The notes under the pieces: generated by a model
What the model was told of the DNA's origin: nothing
What the model saw: only the letters and a program-made list of their open reading frames with translations
Databases searched by the model: none
Source: Aplidium turbinatum
Lineage: Eukaryota; Chordata; Ascidiacea; Aplousobranchia; Polyclinidae
Direction: 5' to 3'
Assembly (NCBI GenBank): GCA_918807975.1
Contig: OU964921.1
Span: 34,002,498 to 34,066,497, forward strand
Length of the DNA stretch: 64,000 bases
Shown: positions 1 to 12,200 of the stretch, in pieces
Layout: every line of letters starts with the position of its first letter
Numbering within the stretch: position 1 is the stretch's first letter
Translations under genes and position numbers: made by a program

Positions 1-1013
1 GATTTAATGCTTTACGTGCAAAAATGTTTCGTTTTAAAGCACCCAAAATTAAATCGTAAAAGTTGGTTTTTCTCCTGTTCGGGGGGGGGGAGGACATAGG
101 GAAGCAAAAGCAGGGTTGAGAAAAACCCGGGCTTTTTTAAAAAGCTCGGGTGATTTTGGGCTTTTTTGTGTTTTTTAAAAATTATTTGAAAAAGGTAGTT
201 TCACGCTTATTTCACTTCAAAATGAATTTCGGAGTTGGAGCAAGAGCCGGAGTCAATACTTTCGGAGCAGGAACGGAACCGAGTCAAAAAAAAGTAACTT
301 CGTTCACCTCTGCTAGGCATGTGGTGAATACAAAAGTTAATGAAGAAAGCTTATTGGTCAGACGATTAATTTGATGATGTTTTGACAAGATGTTATGTTT
401 GAGCCTTGGTAGAGAGCTTGACTTGTTGTACCAGATACATATAACACTCAGTAACGTTAGTGGATTTAACATTTTTTATTAAACACACAAAAAAACAAGA
501 AACACTACTAAATCCAACGTTTTCGACACCAAATCATAGTGTCCTCATCAGGACTAATTATAGGCTACATCTAAGAGAAATAAATGAATGAATTTGAAAA
601 TTTTGCATTAAAGCTGTAAGCTACAAGCGACACCTCTCAACAGCACCGGCATCAACAACTGACACACGAATCCAATGCAGGATAGCCTACGCAAATTGGC
701 GAGGGACAGATCACATGATAGGCTATACACAACACAAAACACTAAATAATAGTTTTATTGCAGCCTGATGCTATTATTGCGCACAGATGACCAATTCTGC
801 AGTAAAATGTTGTATGGTGTGCAATACGCCTAAGTAAAATCACGCGCTTTGCCAAAGACAAAGAGGGCCCGGAGTGAGAGGGGGGCCCGGAATGACTCTT
901 CGTACCCTTACTGAAAATTTTTCTCAGAGGCCCTGTGGAGACCTCAGTGCAACTATTAAGAAACACGAAGATTTAATTTTTCTACAACAATCGACAAGTG
1001 ATGGTTTGCATGT
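1..1013. other. Unassigned non-coding DNA at window start
   Basis: No host exon is recognisable here. A poly-G run lies at about 80-90. A hammerhead-like motif at 511-553 (listed separately) suggests that at least 470-760 derives from a Penelope-like retroelement. The open frame at 874-1083 runs into the tandem-repeat array and has no recognised domain. Confidence 0.5.
511..553 (-). ncRNA. Hammerhead-ribozyme-like motif
   Basis: On the minus strand the conserved core CTGATGAG is followed by a stem II (GACAC paired with GTGTC around an ATGATTTG-like loop) and then by CGAAAACG. This order, CTGATGA, stem II, GAAA, is the hammerhead core. Small hammerheads with a very short stem III are known at the ends of Penelope-like retroelements, so this is most likely the terminal repeat of such an element. 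Cleavage activity cannot be judged by eye, and stems I and III were not confirmed. Confidence 0.6.
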
Positions 1014-2271
1014 GGTCAAGTTTAGGTGGCGACCAGATGGAGCTAGTAGTATTTTGGGACTTGATATTAATTTAGTTGGTTAGATCTATGCTTGTGCTTT
1101 TCAACGATAGCAAATCTGTTGAAATTGAGCAAGAAATGAATAAATGGGAGACAATTAATTATCGTGAACATGCAGGGCGTGAACTGGAAGACGATCGATT
1201 CGCCATTGAAATGCATTGGGCAAAAGCTTCGTTGAGGGGCTGTCTTCGAACAACGATTGCGCGCATATGGAATAAGATATAAAAATGAAAGTTAGCACTT
1301 CAATAAACAGTAACATGTTCTTTTAATTGGCTGTCGTTTAATGTTTTTATCATTTGCAAATAAACTTTTGATAATGGTTTGAATTTGGTCAAGTTTAAGT
1401 GGCCACCAGATGGAGCTAGTATTATTTTGGGACTTGATATTAACTTAGTTTGTTAGATGTATGCTTGTGCTTTTCAACGATAGCAAATCTGTTGAAATTG
1501 AGCAAGAAATGAATAAATGGGAGACAATTAATTATCGTGAACACGCAGGGCGTGAACTGGAAGACGATCGACTCGCCATTGAAATGCATTGGGCAAAAGC
1601 TTCGTTGGGGGGCTGTCTTCAAACAACGATTGCGCGCATATTGAATAAGATATAAAAATGAAAGTTAGCACTTCAATAAGCAGTACCATGTTCTTTTAAT
1701 TGGTTGTCGTTTAATGTTTTTATCATTGCAAATAAACTTTTGATAATGATTTGAATTTGGTCAAGTTTAGGTGGCCACCAGATGGAGCTAGTAGTATTTT
1801 GGGACTTGGTATTAACTTAGTTGGTTAGATCTATGCTTGTGCTTTTCAACGATAGCAAATCTGTTGAAATTGAGCAAGAAATGAATAAATGGGAGACAAT
1901 TAATTATCGTAAACATGCAGGGCGTAAACTGGAAGACGATCGATTCACCATTGAAATGCATTGGGCAAAAGCTTCGTTGGGGGGCTGTCTTCGAACAACG
2001 ATTGCGCGCATATTGAATAAGATATAACAATGAAAGTTAGCACTTCAATAAACAGTAACATGTTCTTTTATTTGGTTGTCGTTTAATGTGTTTATCATTG
2101 CAAATAAACTTTTGATAATGGTTTGAATTTGGTCAAGTTTAGGTGGCCACCAGATGGAGCTAGTAGTATTTTGGGACTTAGTATTAACTTAGTTGGTTAG
2201 ATCTATGCTTGTGCTTTTCAACGATAGCAAATCTGTTGAAATTGAGCAAGAAATGAATAAATGGGAGACAA
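1014..2271 (+). repeat. 372-bp tandem repeat array, about 3.4 units
   Basis: The landmark GGTCAAGTTTA recurs at 1014, 1387, 1759 and 2131, a period of 372-373 bp. Units are nearly identical. Each of the first three keeps a short open frame of 64-68 codons (1076-1282, 1461-1655, 1821-2027) beginning MLVLFNDSKSVEIEQEMNKW and ending ARI(W/L)NKI. The fourth unit stops abruptly at 2271, where unrelated sequence begins. I recognise no domain in the frame. It may be a fragment of a mobile element coding region that was tandemly amplified, or simply open by chance in a young array. Confidence 0.85.
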
Positions 2272-3290
2272 TTTCCTTCTGGTGTGTTTCATTGCATTTC
2301 CACCCCGCACTTCCTCCTTCATAATAGTCCATTCCAATGTGTCTGACGTCATCATTTTTTCCGGTTGACCAACAGGGCGTCTTGTGGAAGAGCACCGTGT
2401 ATTATTTATATTTCCTGCCATAATGCCACTGGACATTAATATGTCAAATTTATGGTATTAGATTGGGTTTGTCAACTAAATCAGCCATGCTACTGCCTGC
2501 AAGGTGTTGTTTTTTGTAGCAATTTGAATAGCCTACCGTAACACTTCTTCAATTCACTGATTTTCTGTTCTTTCAGGTTAAAACGTAACTTAGGTGAGAT
2601 TAAAAACTTTAAAGTTGTATTATTGGCACCTTTTTAACTTAAATAACATCAAAAATAACATCGCCTATCAAGGAAATTTTGAAGGATTTCCGACTGAGAA
2701 AAAGGGATTTTTCAGGACAAAAAAGGAAATTGAAGAGGATTTATCAATTGTCAGAAGTGGAAGCACTGATTGGTAGTCTATTTACTCAAGAAAGAAGGAA
2801 TACAATACAAGCTGCATATTGTAGCCTACTGATAGAAAAGGTGCCATATGCTGTTAGCCCTAAAAGCTGTAAAGTGTACACAGACCTGATAAAGTCTAAA
2901 CTTTAAAAGGCGAAAGTTGCAGCAACAAAACATATTGTAGAGCTAGGCAACAATGTTTTGATGCCGTTTAATTTTGTATGTGTGGTTAAAAGGCTAAATC
3001 ATTCTTCAACTCAACAATAATAATGATCAAATGCAAGTTTATATTGCAAGTCTTGTAAAATCTAGAGAGAATCGCTTTAGGAGAGCTAAAGAGTCGCAGG
3101 TTGCCGACCCCTAGTCTAATTCAATATTAAAATCTCACAATTGGGCCAAGGCTACCAATACCATACATCACTTTATTTATTAATCCTTTTTATACGCAAA
3201 TATACCTGAGCTGTAAGATACCACGATTTTATATTGTAACAGACTTATTTTTTTAATTGAAAATTTATTGAAGAATGATAAAAGAAACAA
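2272..3290. other. DCP1 upstream region, no recognised feature
   Basis: No coding exon is recognised between the tandem array and the DCP1 start codon. It should contain the DCP1 promoter and 5' UTR or trans-splice acceptor. Small frames at 2594-2776 and 2679-2906 show no family resemblance. No clear TATA box or initiator could be assigned. Confidence 0.4.
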
Positions 3291-6200
3291 ATGGCTTCTG
3301 CTGAAACAAGGATCAATTTGACTGCTCTGAAGCGACAGGATCCATATATTTCTGATATAATAGACTCCTCCACTCAAGTTGCTGTTTATACCTTCAATCA
3401 TCAAACTGAACAATGGGTAAGAAGTGCAATTATTTGATTTCAAATATCACCAATAGTACATTGATTTCTTTAAAAATGTTCAATGATTGCATTGTCCAGC
3501 AAGGTGATTATGAGCTTTTGCGCAACCATTTGCTAACAGTGACATTTAATTTAACTGACCATACATTTTTTACAAAAATCCTTTGTCTTTGCACTCTAAT
3601 AAAATCGCATGTGATTGACGGAGATTAATTAGTAGCCTGCTATTTGTGTATCATTTTACAGTTTGCTTTTTTTATTGCTTCTCAGGAGAAAACTGGTGTT
3701 GAAGGAGCACTATTTGTATATTCACGGTAAGTTAGGTAGTTCACGTATGTTGTGCAGTTTTCTAATAGGCTATCTCTATGCTAGCCAACAGGCAATTTTT
3801 TTGTAGAGTATTGTCATTAATTTCAAGATGTTGTATTGAATGTATATAGTAATCTGCATTATGAGATTTTGATAAGGAGCTAAATTAGACTATAACTAAT
3901 TGTATATAGTTATTAATATTGCCAATTTGTAGCACAATTTTTAAAAGTGGTCATGCTTTAAGAAAAACACATTTTCTGCAGATTGGCACCCCCTGTGGCC
4001 GGATTTACCATCATGAATCGTCTCAGCATGAATAATTTAACTGAACCTTTAACAAGTGAAATGGACTTTCAGAATCAAGATCCTTTCTTGCTGTATAGAA
4101 ACGCAAAATGTATGACTTGAACATATTATTTTTCATCTATTGGTGTTAAACATGTAATCTTGGGCTTTGACAAGTGTCAGAGAGTCAAAAAATAATGTCA
4201 AGTGAATGATGACAGTATTTTTTAATAACCTTTAGTGAATTGTAATACAGGGCTTACTAAACTATTTATATACACATTTTTATCTCATTTTAAGGAAAAT
4301 GGTAGGCTAAATGTAATCTTTTAACATGTTGCAGGCTCGTACAGAGCAGATAAGAATCCAGAATCGCATTCTTGCTTTCACTTAGTAGCCTACTTGACAA
4401 ACTATCATTTTTTCAGTGGCGATATTTGGAATTTGGTTTTATGACATGTTCGACTGCCATCGCATAGGAAAGCTTCTTGTGGAGTAAGTAGCTGCTGTAG
4501 TAGCTTAGTAATCCATTTTTAATCTGGTGATGTCCCTATTACCGAAGGTGGCCAGATTCACCTCCAAGAGCCACAATCACCTTCATACCCTGCCTCCACA
4601 TCGATCTATCTAATGCATCCTCTCTTCTCAAGCCCACCTTGCTGCTTTCCTCCTCAACTTGCCTTTTCTACGTTTTCTTGGATCTTCCTTGTTTCCTTCG
4701 CCCCTCCACTTGCAACTCCAGCGCTTTTCTCAAAACGTCATCTTCACCCTTTTCAAAACATGCCCATACTTCCTTACTCCATTCACCTTCGCCAACTTAA
4801 CATTCTCCTTCAACCCAAGCAAGTTCATGTTCTTTGGTATTCCTTTTGTCCATCAGCTTCACACCACACATTGCCCTCACCATCGCTCTCTCAATTCTTC
4901 TTAAAATCGCCAATTTTTTTTCTTGTAAGCACCATGTCTCACTTCTGTACAGCATTGCAGATCTCACACAACTAGCATAAACTCTTCCTCTCATTTTCAA
5001 TGGAAATTTTCTACCACATAGTAACTCTCGACCAAACCTATCCCCTAGATAGCAAAAGGCATGATATCACCAATTCAGCTTTTCAACAGGATCAACCATA
5101 CTTTCTTCAATTTTCTTGCATCTGTCACATTCAAAACAATCTTTGGATCATCTACATGTCACCCTCTTCACCTTTGCACATCTTCCATGTACCCACTTCC
5201 TGCATTTCGTACACATAACAGAAATATCCGATACACTTCTTCCAAATACGCCACAAGGTTCGATTTTGCTCATTGTAGCTTCCCCTTCCGTTCGACTTAT
5301 TACGACCTTTATTTTTTTGATGTTGACACAGGGGTCGATCTTAACTTTTTTTTTCACTAGCCGCCGGACTAGTTGCTCTCCGTTTTCACTAGCCCGCACG
5401 ATTTTTCACTAGTCCGACCAGTTTACTGACTTTTCACTTGTCTGATGACGTATTAACAATAGCGATAACTACCCAGCTAACACCCAGCGTTAGACACTTT
5501 GTAGTAACGTTGAATCAGCATTTGATCACAATATATCAACAAAAAAAACGTTAATTTCGCTAACTGCTGCTTGCTGGGATGCTGGCTTCGTGCTGGCGAC
5601 CTGTAGGGTTGCCAACCTGTCTTCACCAAAAAAAAGCCAGACCTAGTCACAAAAAAGCCTAAAAAAGCCAGCAAAAAATAGCTGAAAAAGCCAAGAAAAG
5701 GCCAATTAGTATTCATTAAACATACACATATAAAAAGTGTACAACCAAATAGTGTCCCACCGAACTTTGACTTCAGCGACAACGCAGAAACATAGTTAAT
5801 GAAAAGACAAACAACTAGAAAATTTTCTAGTTTCGGCTTCAAAACGAAATTCGGTCGGACACTACAACCAAATATAAGGTAGAAATTGCTGCTCGAATTG
5901 ACGCAGACCGAATTTTTTCCTAAAAAAAATTGCGAAAGATAAAATTAAGCCAAAACTAGAGATGTACCGATACCAATATTTTGGCCGATACCGATCCCGA
6001 TACCGATATCACTTTTTTAGGCCGATACTGATACCGATATTTTGGCCGATACTTTGGTGTTACAAAAAGAAGCAATTTTGGTATTTACAAGGAATTATAT
6101 CAAATGCTAAGTTTTACCTTATTTGCATAAAACTCTTAAAAAAAGCTTTCAATTGGCATAATTTATTAAAGATTCAAGAATCCAATCTCAACCGCATTGC

Positions 6201-9200
6201 TGTGTCATAATAGTAGGTTTTAGTAATATAAGGCCACCGTAATTGAGGATTGGGGTATAAGGGAAGAAACCTTACCGTACATCATAATTGGGGTTTCTGA
6301 AAAAAAATGTTGGCGCAAACTCTCCAAATAGGCTATCATAATTGATAATAAGATGTAAAATGTAAACCAAGTGATTTGTGTAGTCGTACAAAAACTATTC
6401 GACAAGTAATGTGCAACCTAAGGGCGCTTTTCGTTTGGTTGAAAAGCTTTTGCCAGGCCAAGACTACCCAGGTAGCAAAAATGCACAATTCTGCATCGCT
6501 CCCACCCTGCCAAACGCTCAAAACCCAGGCAACTCGGCTGCCCCCAGCAAGCCGGCTCCACCAGTCGGCGAATTAACTTCCACTCTTAGCCGCAACAAAC
6601 TCACCAAGCCCAAACAATGTCACGGCAGAATAAGTAGGCCCAAAAAGAAAGCAATGGGACCACGAATCCTCACCAAACCAATCAAAATGGTCCCGTTGCG
6701 CCCAAGATGACAACCTCATTGCAAAGAAAGGAGCGTCCCCCCCCCCGGCCACCAGCACAAGGCTGAGCACTCACCAGCACAGCGAGCTGCTGTGACCCAC
6801 CAACCACAACGGTGCAGCTTCCACACTAGCCATTTCAATTCTTGTCGATGTCAATTCTTGCTACAAAACGGCTGCCGAGAAACATATAGTTGATTGGATG
6901 GTCTAAATGGCTAACGTGGAAGCTACACCGTTATGGCCAGCGAATCGCAACAGCCCGCTGCACCAGTGAGCGCCCAGCCCCATGCCGACAGCAGGGAAGG
7001 ACACTCCCCCCTTACAATGAGGCGCCATCCCAGGCGCAACAAGACCACTTATTGATTAGTTCAGTGAAGATTCGCAGTCCCACCGCCCCCACGCCGAGCC
7101 CACCCACTCCGCCACAACTTTGTTCAAGCCTGGTGAGTCCACCACAACGAAAGGCGGAAACCAAATCATAAACTGACAGAACCAGCCCACCAAAAACAAC
7201 CAAGCCACACGGGTCCCTCAAACGTCCAGCAACGCAAAAACGATGCAAAACTACAAATTTCCGCCACCTGGGTAGTCTTGGCCTGGTTTTATCCTCTGCT
7301 GAGAGAAAAAAGACACACAAATGATAAATATTGGAGAAATTGAGCCTCCTTCACAACTTAAGAATCGAACAACGCAAAACTGCTGAAACAAAATGTTTTG
7401 TTTGAGTGAAAGAATCACTGTAAGCAAACAATGCCAAAAGGTGCGCGGCACTGCACGCATGAAGTCATGGGAGTGTGAGGTATCAAAAATTTGAAAAGGT
7501 TGTTATTTTTCTACTTCAATGTGACGTTAGTTACCACTTTAAAAAAATCTATATATTTGCTTCTGCAGAAAATCCGCAGCAAACGCCTTTTTTACGTGTT
7601 TAGTATCGGCCACAGTATCGGCCAAATTTTGCCGATATCGATACTTAAAAAATGGCCGATATCACCGATACCGATATATCGGTACATCTCTAGCCAAAAC
7701 AAGCCAAAATTATGTTGGCTTTTTATTAATTTGACAAAAAATTGATGAAACATGAAAAAAAGCCAGAAAAAACCTAATTTTTCTGGCTTTTTCTATTTAA
7801 AAAAAAATAAGCCAAGCGAGTTGAAAAACAGCCAGATTCTCAAAATCTGGCTTCAAAAAAGCCAAATTGGCAACTCTGGCGACCTGGCGTGCGAAAATGC
7901 GAGAAAAAAGTAGTCACATGCTCAGTTGACTGACTTTGCAGCCTTCTTCGTGCAATTTTGCCTCTGGCAAGCAAATTTCTGCAGTATTTCAGAGTGAGAG
8001 TGACGTCGCCAATCGCCATTTTGTAAACCAAAACTTTTCACCGGCGAATATTTTCACTAGCCAATCGGACTAGTACTTCAACATTTCTACTAGTCCGCGC
8101 AAATTTTCACTAGCCATTGGCTAGCGGACTACCGCTAAGATCGAACCCTGTAATGACATGTATACCTTTACGTTGAAGCGACTTCTTCCACTTCTCAAAT
8201 TTCTCTCTCAGATTTTTCATTGTGTCACTCAAAATCAAATCATCAGCGTACAGTGTCTCCATCAATGAATCTTTTCTTACACATTCAGTAATCACATCAA
8301 TCACAATGGCAAAGATTTTAGGAATGAAGACAGAACCCTGGTGTACACCAACCTTCACCGGAAACTCGTCTGAGAGGGCAGATCCAATGCGAACTCTCGT
8401 TCGTGCACCGTCATAAAGACTTATTACTGCTCGCACGAGTGTTTCTGGTATTTCTTTTTTCTTATCTCCTATTTCATCACTCTTCTTAGAACTCTTTCAA
8501 ATGCCTTTTTCATGTCCACGAAACACTCTTTCCCTTGTCTTGATATTCCTCTTTAATCCACACTGCATCTCGTCTAGCTTCACTAAAGAAATTATTCTTT
8601 TCTCCAACACCCTTTCTACTACCGTCATTGTATGCTCTAACAGCTTTACTCCCCTGTATGACCCATATTTCATTGCATCACTCTTTCCCTTGAAGATGGG
8701 TGTCACCACGCTCGTCTTCCATTCATTTGGCATTCCTTTTCCATCTATCACACGTTGACTTATCTTCAGAGAATTGATATATATATACATATTTTTTGAA
8801 TTAATATGCATATTTTTTGTTTTGGACAAACAAAGCTGCTTTTAAAAGTTTATTTTGGAAGCATAGGTTGGTTGGTTGATGCATTCATTATGAGAAGCAG
8901 TGCAACAGAAGGATTTCTTTTAAATCCTTTTAAGCAGTTGCACACAAAAAATCCGATATGTAAGCTGAGTTATCATGTCTTTATCCTTGTTTTTTTTTCA
9001 GCTATCTGTCTAACTATGAGAATATTGTTTGACGAATAGTTATTACACCTTTGCTGGGATTTGCTTTGTCGTGCAGTATTAAAAACATATAAAACCACGC
9101 ACTGTGTTACAATACCGTAAGCTTCAGCATATTATCTTGATTTAACACAAAATCCAGACAAGTTTATATATTTACTTTGTATTTTGAGTTAACATACAGT

Positions 9201-12200
9201 ATCCAAAACTTTGTTATTGTACTTGGTGTTACACATCTGTGGTCCAACAAAGTGTTATTAGTTGATATTAAAACATGAAAATGATAGCTGAATGTGAATT
9301 TTTCTGTCAATACTGGTAATGTAGAAACAAAAATTCTATTTCATCAATGCCAAGCAGTGTTTTATTGCTGAACGAACAGTTTTACACTGTTATCTTTAAA
9401 GCATGAAGAGCGTATATGTCAATGTGGTATTTCTATAATCATTATCTCCCTTGGGTCAGTTGTTGCTATATATAAATTAATAATTTAGACTGTCTGTAAA
9501 GACTTTTCTTTGTAACTCGATGAAAAGGAGAGCTGTGTGTAAGTTGCTGTTATCTTAGTCAAACACTCACCCAAGTTCAAGCATCTAAATGTTATCTTAT
9601 TAGATTGTGCAAGAACAGCAAGACAGCTCCAGTGAGCATCCCATCGTCTAAGAACATTTTATTACTTCCAACGCCAAACTCCAGCAACTCAACCTCTTCC
9701 TCATCAATGTCTGATCCTGTAATTGAAGAGGAGCTAGCAGATAATCGAGCCTCGTCAGAAGAAGGGGGCATAATAATGAAAGTTCCAAGCAACAGTCACT
9801 CATCAGCTGACATCATAAATATCCTCTGTAAAGCCCAAGATGTTTACGATAAGGTAGAGTATAAAATACTGTTCTTATACGTGAATGCAATGTAATATTC
9901 ATCCTTGTCTTACCTTAGCTTCTTTCAATTAATGTATATATTTGCTGTTCTTGACTTTTACCCTGTTTTAATGGAATGTTTATTAAGCCTCAATATCATG
10001 CCATGGCCGTACGCTTAAATGAAAGTTAAATTATTTTAATATCTGTTTTAGACGTTTCAATAGTAGGTACCGTACTAAAAAATGTATTTCAGTTCATTGA
10101 TGCACAATCAACTTTTTGTACAGAATCGAGGCAGGTACAACAAAGGGAACCATGAACCAAACAATACGAAAACCAACCGCAAAGTTTTTAAGCCTGTGTC
10201 GGTGAAATCCGACGCGAAAAAGGTAGTTTGTATGTTTTTAAATAATGTGAATATGCCCTGATTGCTAGCATTTAGCAATATGGTTGTCGCTTTTAGTGGA
10301 CGTTGAAGTTGAAAAATTGTGAGACAGTTTTCGGAAGTCGAACTGTTTGAAACAAACAATCGTGTTTCTGAATACTTTGCCTTCATTCTCTGTCTCAATT
10401 TCAACCAGAAACTAGGTCTGTTCGAAGTGAACTTTCTTGTTCGAAACGAAATCTTTCACAACAAACTTAATTCGAAACGAAATAAAGACAAGTAATTTTG
10501 CGTCGAAACGAAGCAATAGTTTGAAATAACAAGATGAAACAAAAATTTTCAAACTAGTTTAAAAACTTTTCGAATCCACACTTTTATTTAAAAGCAGAGT
10601 ACGTGAAGGTGTAAAAAACTCATTCGCTTGAGCTCACGAAGTCGTGACAACAAACTTTGTTTAGTTTTGTGTGTTCAAAGTGTAAGTTTTTAGTGCATTC
10701 TCAGAATCTTATACGTTTTGTTTCGAATGCATAATGAAACGAAATAGCTTTAAATTCAAAACGAAATTCTTCACAAACAAAACTATTGCGAAACGTCAAC
10801 AAGATTAACAATCTCGTCTTGAACAGAATGTTTTTTAACACAGTCCTACTAGAAATCTTAAAGGTGATGGGTTCTTAATTTTTGAGATTTTACTTGACAT
10901 GACTTTTTACCTCGTATGCCTTGATTGAAAACATTGATTACTCACTGCTGAAGCCACCTCGTCCAGCAGCTTGCCCACTGCACTAAGAAAATTTATGTTA
11001 ACCTTTGCATCTACTACCTGAGCAGCAACTGTATATGGGGATTTTGGCTAAACTATGATATTTTAATATTTGGGTACCTGAAAGAATGATGCTGGATACT
11101 TAACTTATGAATGGTCTGTTGGTTACAACCCAATCATCGTATTTTACTTTCTATTTGCAGTTGAATATCGCCTCGTTGTTTGGCCAACCTAGTATCTCAC
11201 AAGCTGAGGAAACGAAAAGATCTTCATCAGCTGACGTCTTTGCGGCCGCTGCAATCGCAACCAATGTCGAAAGTTCACAAAATCAACTTCCGCAAGGTCA
11301 CCGTCGATACGCGAACCGCTCCCAGTCGCTTTCGCTCGCCAATGATCAGCAGGCACCTCGTGGCGCCACTCGTAACATAGTCAACGGCGCCATTTCTGTA
11401 GAAGAGCTCGAAAGTCCAGTGCTCGGCTTGCCGGCGCAGAGGGCGCGTTATCACTCGATCAGTGAAACAGGCTCTCGCAACGCTCGCTCTCCCAGTTTAC
11501 CTGCCATTGACGACATCGCCTCTTTTCATAAACTGCTCGGAAAAATGACCAATCTTGCCACTAGTGATGCGCAATCTGTAGCCAAGCCGAAGAATGGACG
11601 AGAACGCACCGACCGAAACAACGCCATGAATTCCTCACTGGCGACTTCCTCATCTCAAGACAATAACCACTCAAAGTCAAATCTGCAACGTTCTTTTTCG
11701 ATCCCGAGTGGCGTGGGGAAATACAGCAACGCAAAAACAGCCGTAACCCCTTCCGCTCCAAACGGCACGTTTTCCTTATCAAGCATCGCATCCACTTCAT
11801 CAATCAATCCTTCCATGCCAACTCTTCATGAGAACGCGGTCCCTGTATCCACAATGAAGAGCGCATCTGTGTCCAGTGGTCTTTCACGGCTCTCAAACCC
11901 GCCAAAGTATCGAACCGTGCAAGTAGCTGCCTCACTTCATGGGACCAACAAGCAAGAATCCATGCCTCTGCTCTTACCAAACGTCCTGCAATTGAACGCC
12001 CAGGCCACTGCTGCAGTCACATCAACGACATCTCGCATGTGTAAGCTTGCGTTAGTTTTGCGTTTTTATGTCGACAACTGAAGTTTATAACTTCACATTA
12101 ATAATTAATTAATAACCTTTGCAGCACCACATCCATAATGTAAACTATGATTTCAACACATGACAGTGGTGTGAAAAACGATTTATTATCGTCATAATTG

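Larger units (their letters stand above)
5604..7877. mobile_element. DNA transposon with 9-bp target duplication, nested in the hAT
   Basis: The direct repeat GGCGACCTG flanks it at 5595-5603 and 7878-7886. The ends are inverted: TAGGGTTGCCAAC on the left, and GGCAACTCT closing the right. Inside each end are AAAAAGCCAG-type blocks (5630-5700 and 7750-7865) in inverted orientation. A 9-bp duplication could mean a Mutator-like element, but the TAGGG-type terminus is hAT-like and an 8-bp reading is also possible. No coding region is recognised. Confidence 0.75.
5329..8150. mobile_element. hAT-like DNA transposon inserted in the LINE
   Basis: The termini are CAGGGGTCGATCTTA and the inverted TAAGATCGAACCCTG, with several 'TTTTCACTAG' blocks inside each end (5355-5425 and 8036-8122). 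The flanking octamers TGTTGACA (5321-5328) and TAATGACA (8151-8158) match at 6 of 8 positions, the 8-bp duplication size of hAT elements. The surrounding LINE resumes on both sides, which independently marks the borders. No transposase of its own is recognised; the interior is occupied by younger insertions. Confidence 0.8.
4540..8768 (-). mobile_element. 5'-truncated LINE, split by nested insertions
   Basis: A non-LTR reverse transcriptase is legible on the minus strand, in two pieces either side of the 5329-8150 insertion. The upstream piece (about 8110-8768) has PNEWKTSVVTPIFKGK, the catalytic box YADDLILS and VHQGSVF. The downstream piece (about 4540-5328) has YASCVRSAMLYRSETWCLQE and ends ...GESGHLR followed by a stop. 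This wording resembles RTE-like or related LINE clades; the clade is not certain. It lies antisense in DCP1 intron 4. The endonuclease half is missing, consistent with 5' truncation, and frames are interrupted, so the copy is dead. Confidence 0.8.

Noticed and set aside
1650-1660. TTGAATAAG in the tandem repeats, resembling the end of the spliced leader
   Set aside because: Only 9 bases match, it lies at the end of the repeat's reading frame, and it is not followed by an element start.
4613-5412. Plus-strand open frames of up to 120 codons
   Set aside because: They are antisense shadows of the minus-strand LINE reverse transcriptase region.
6411-7171. Pro-rich open frames in DCP1 intron 4
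   Set aside because: They lie within nested transposons, have no domain, and are open on both strands as expected from GC-rich composition.
11180-11803. Open frames 11180-11380 (+) and 11561-11803 (-)
   Set aside because: They are overlapping frames of DCP1 exon 7, which has clear splice borders and frame continuity.
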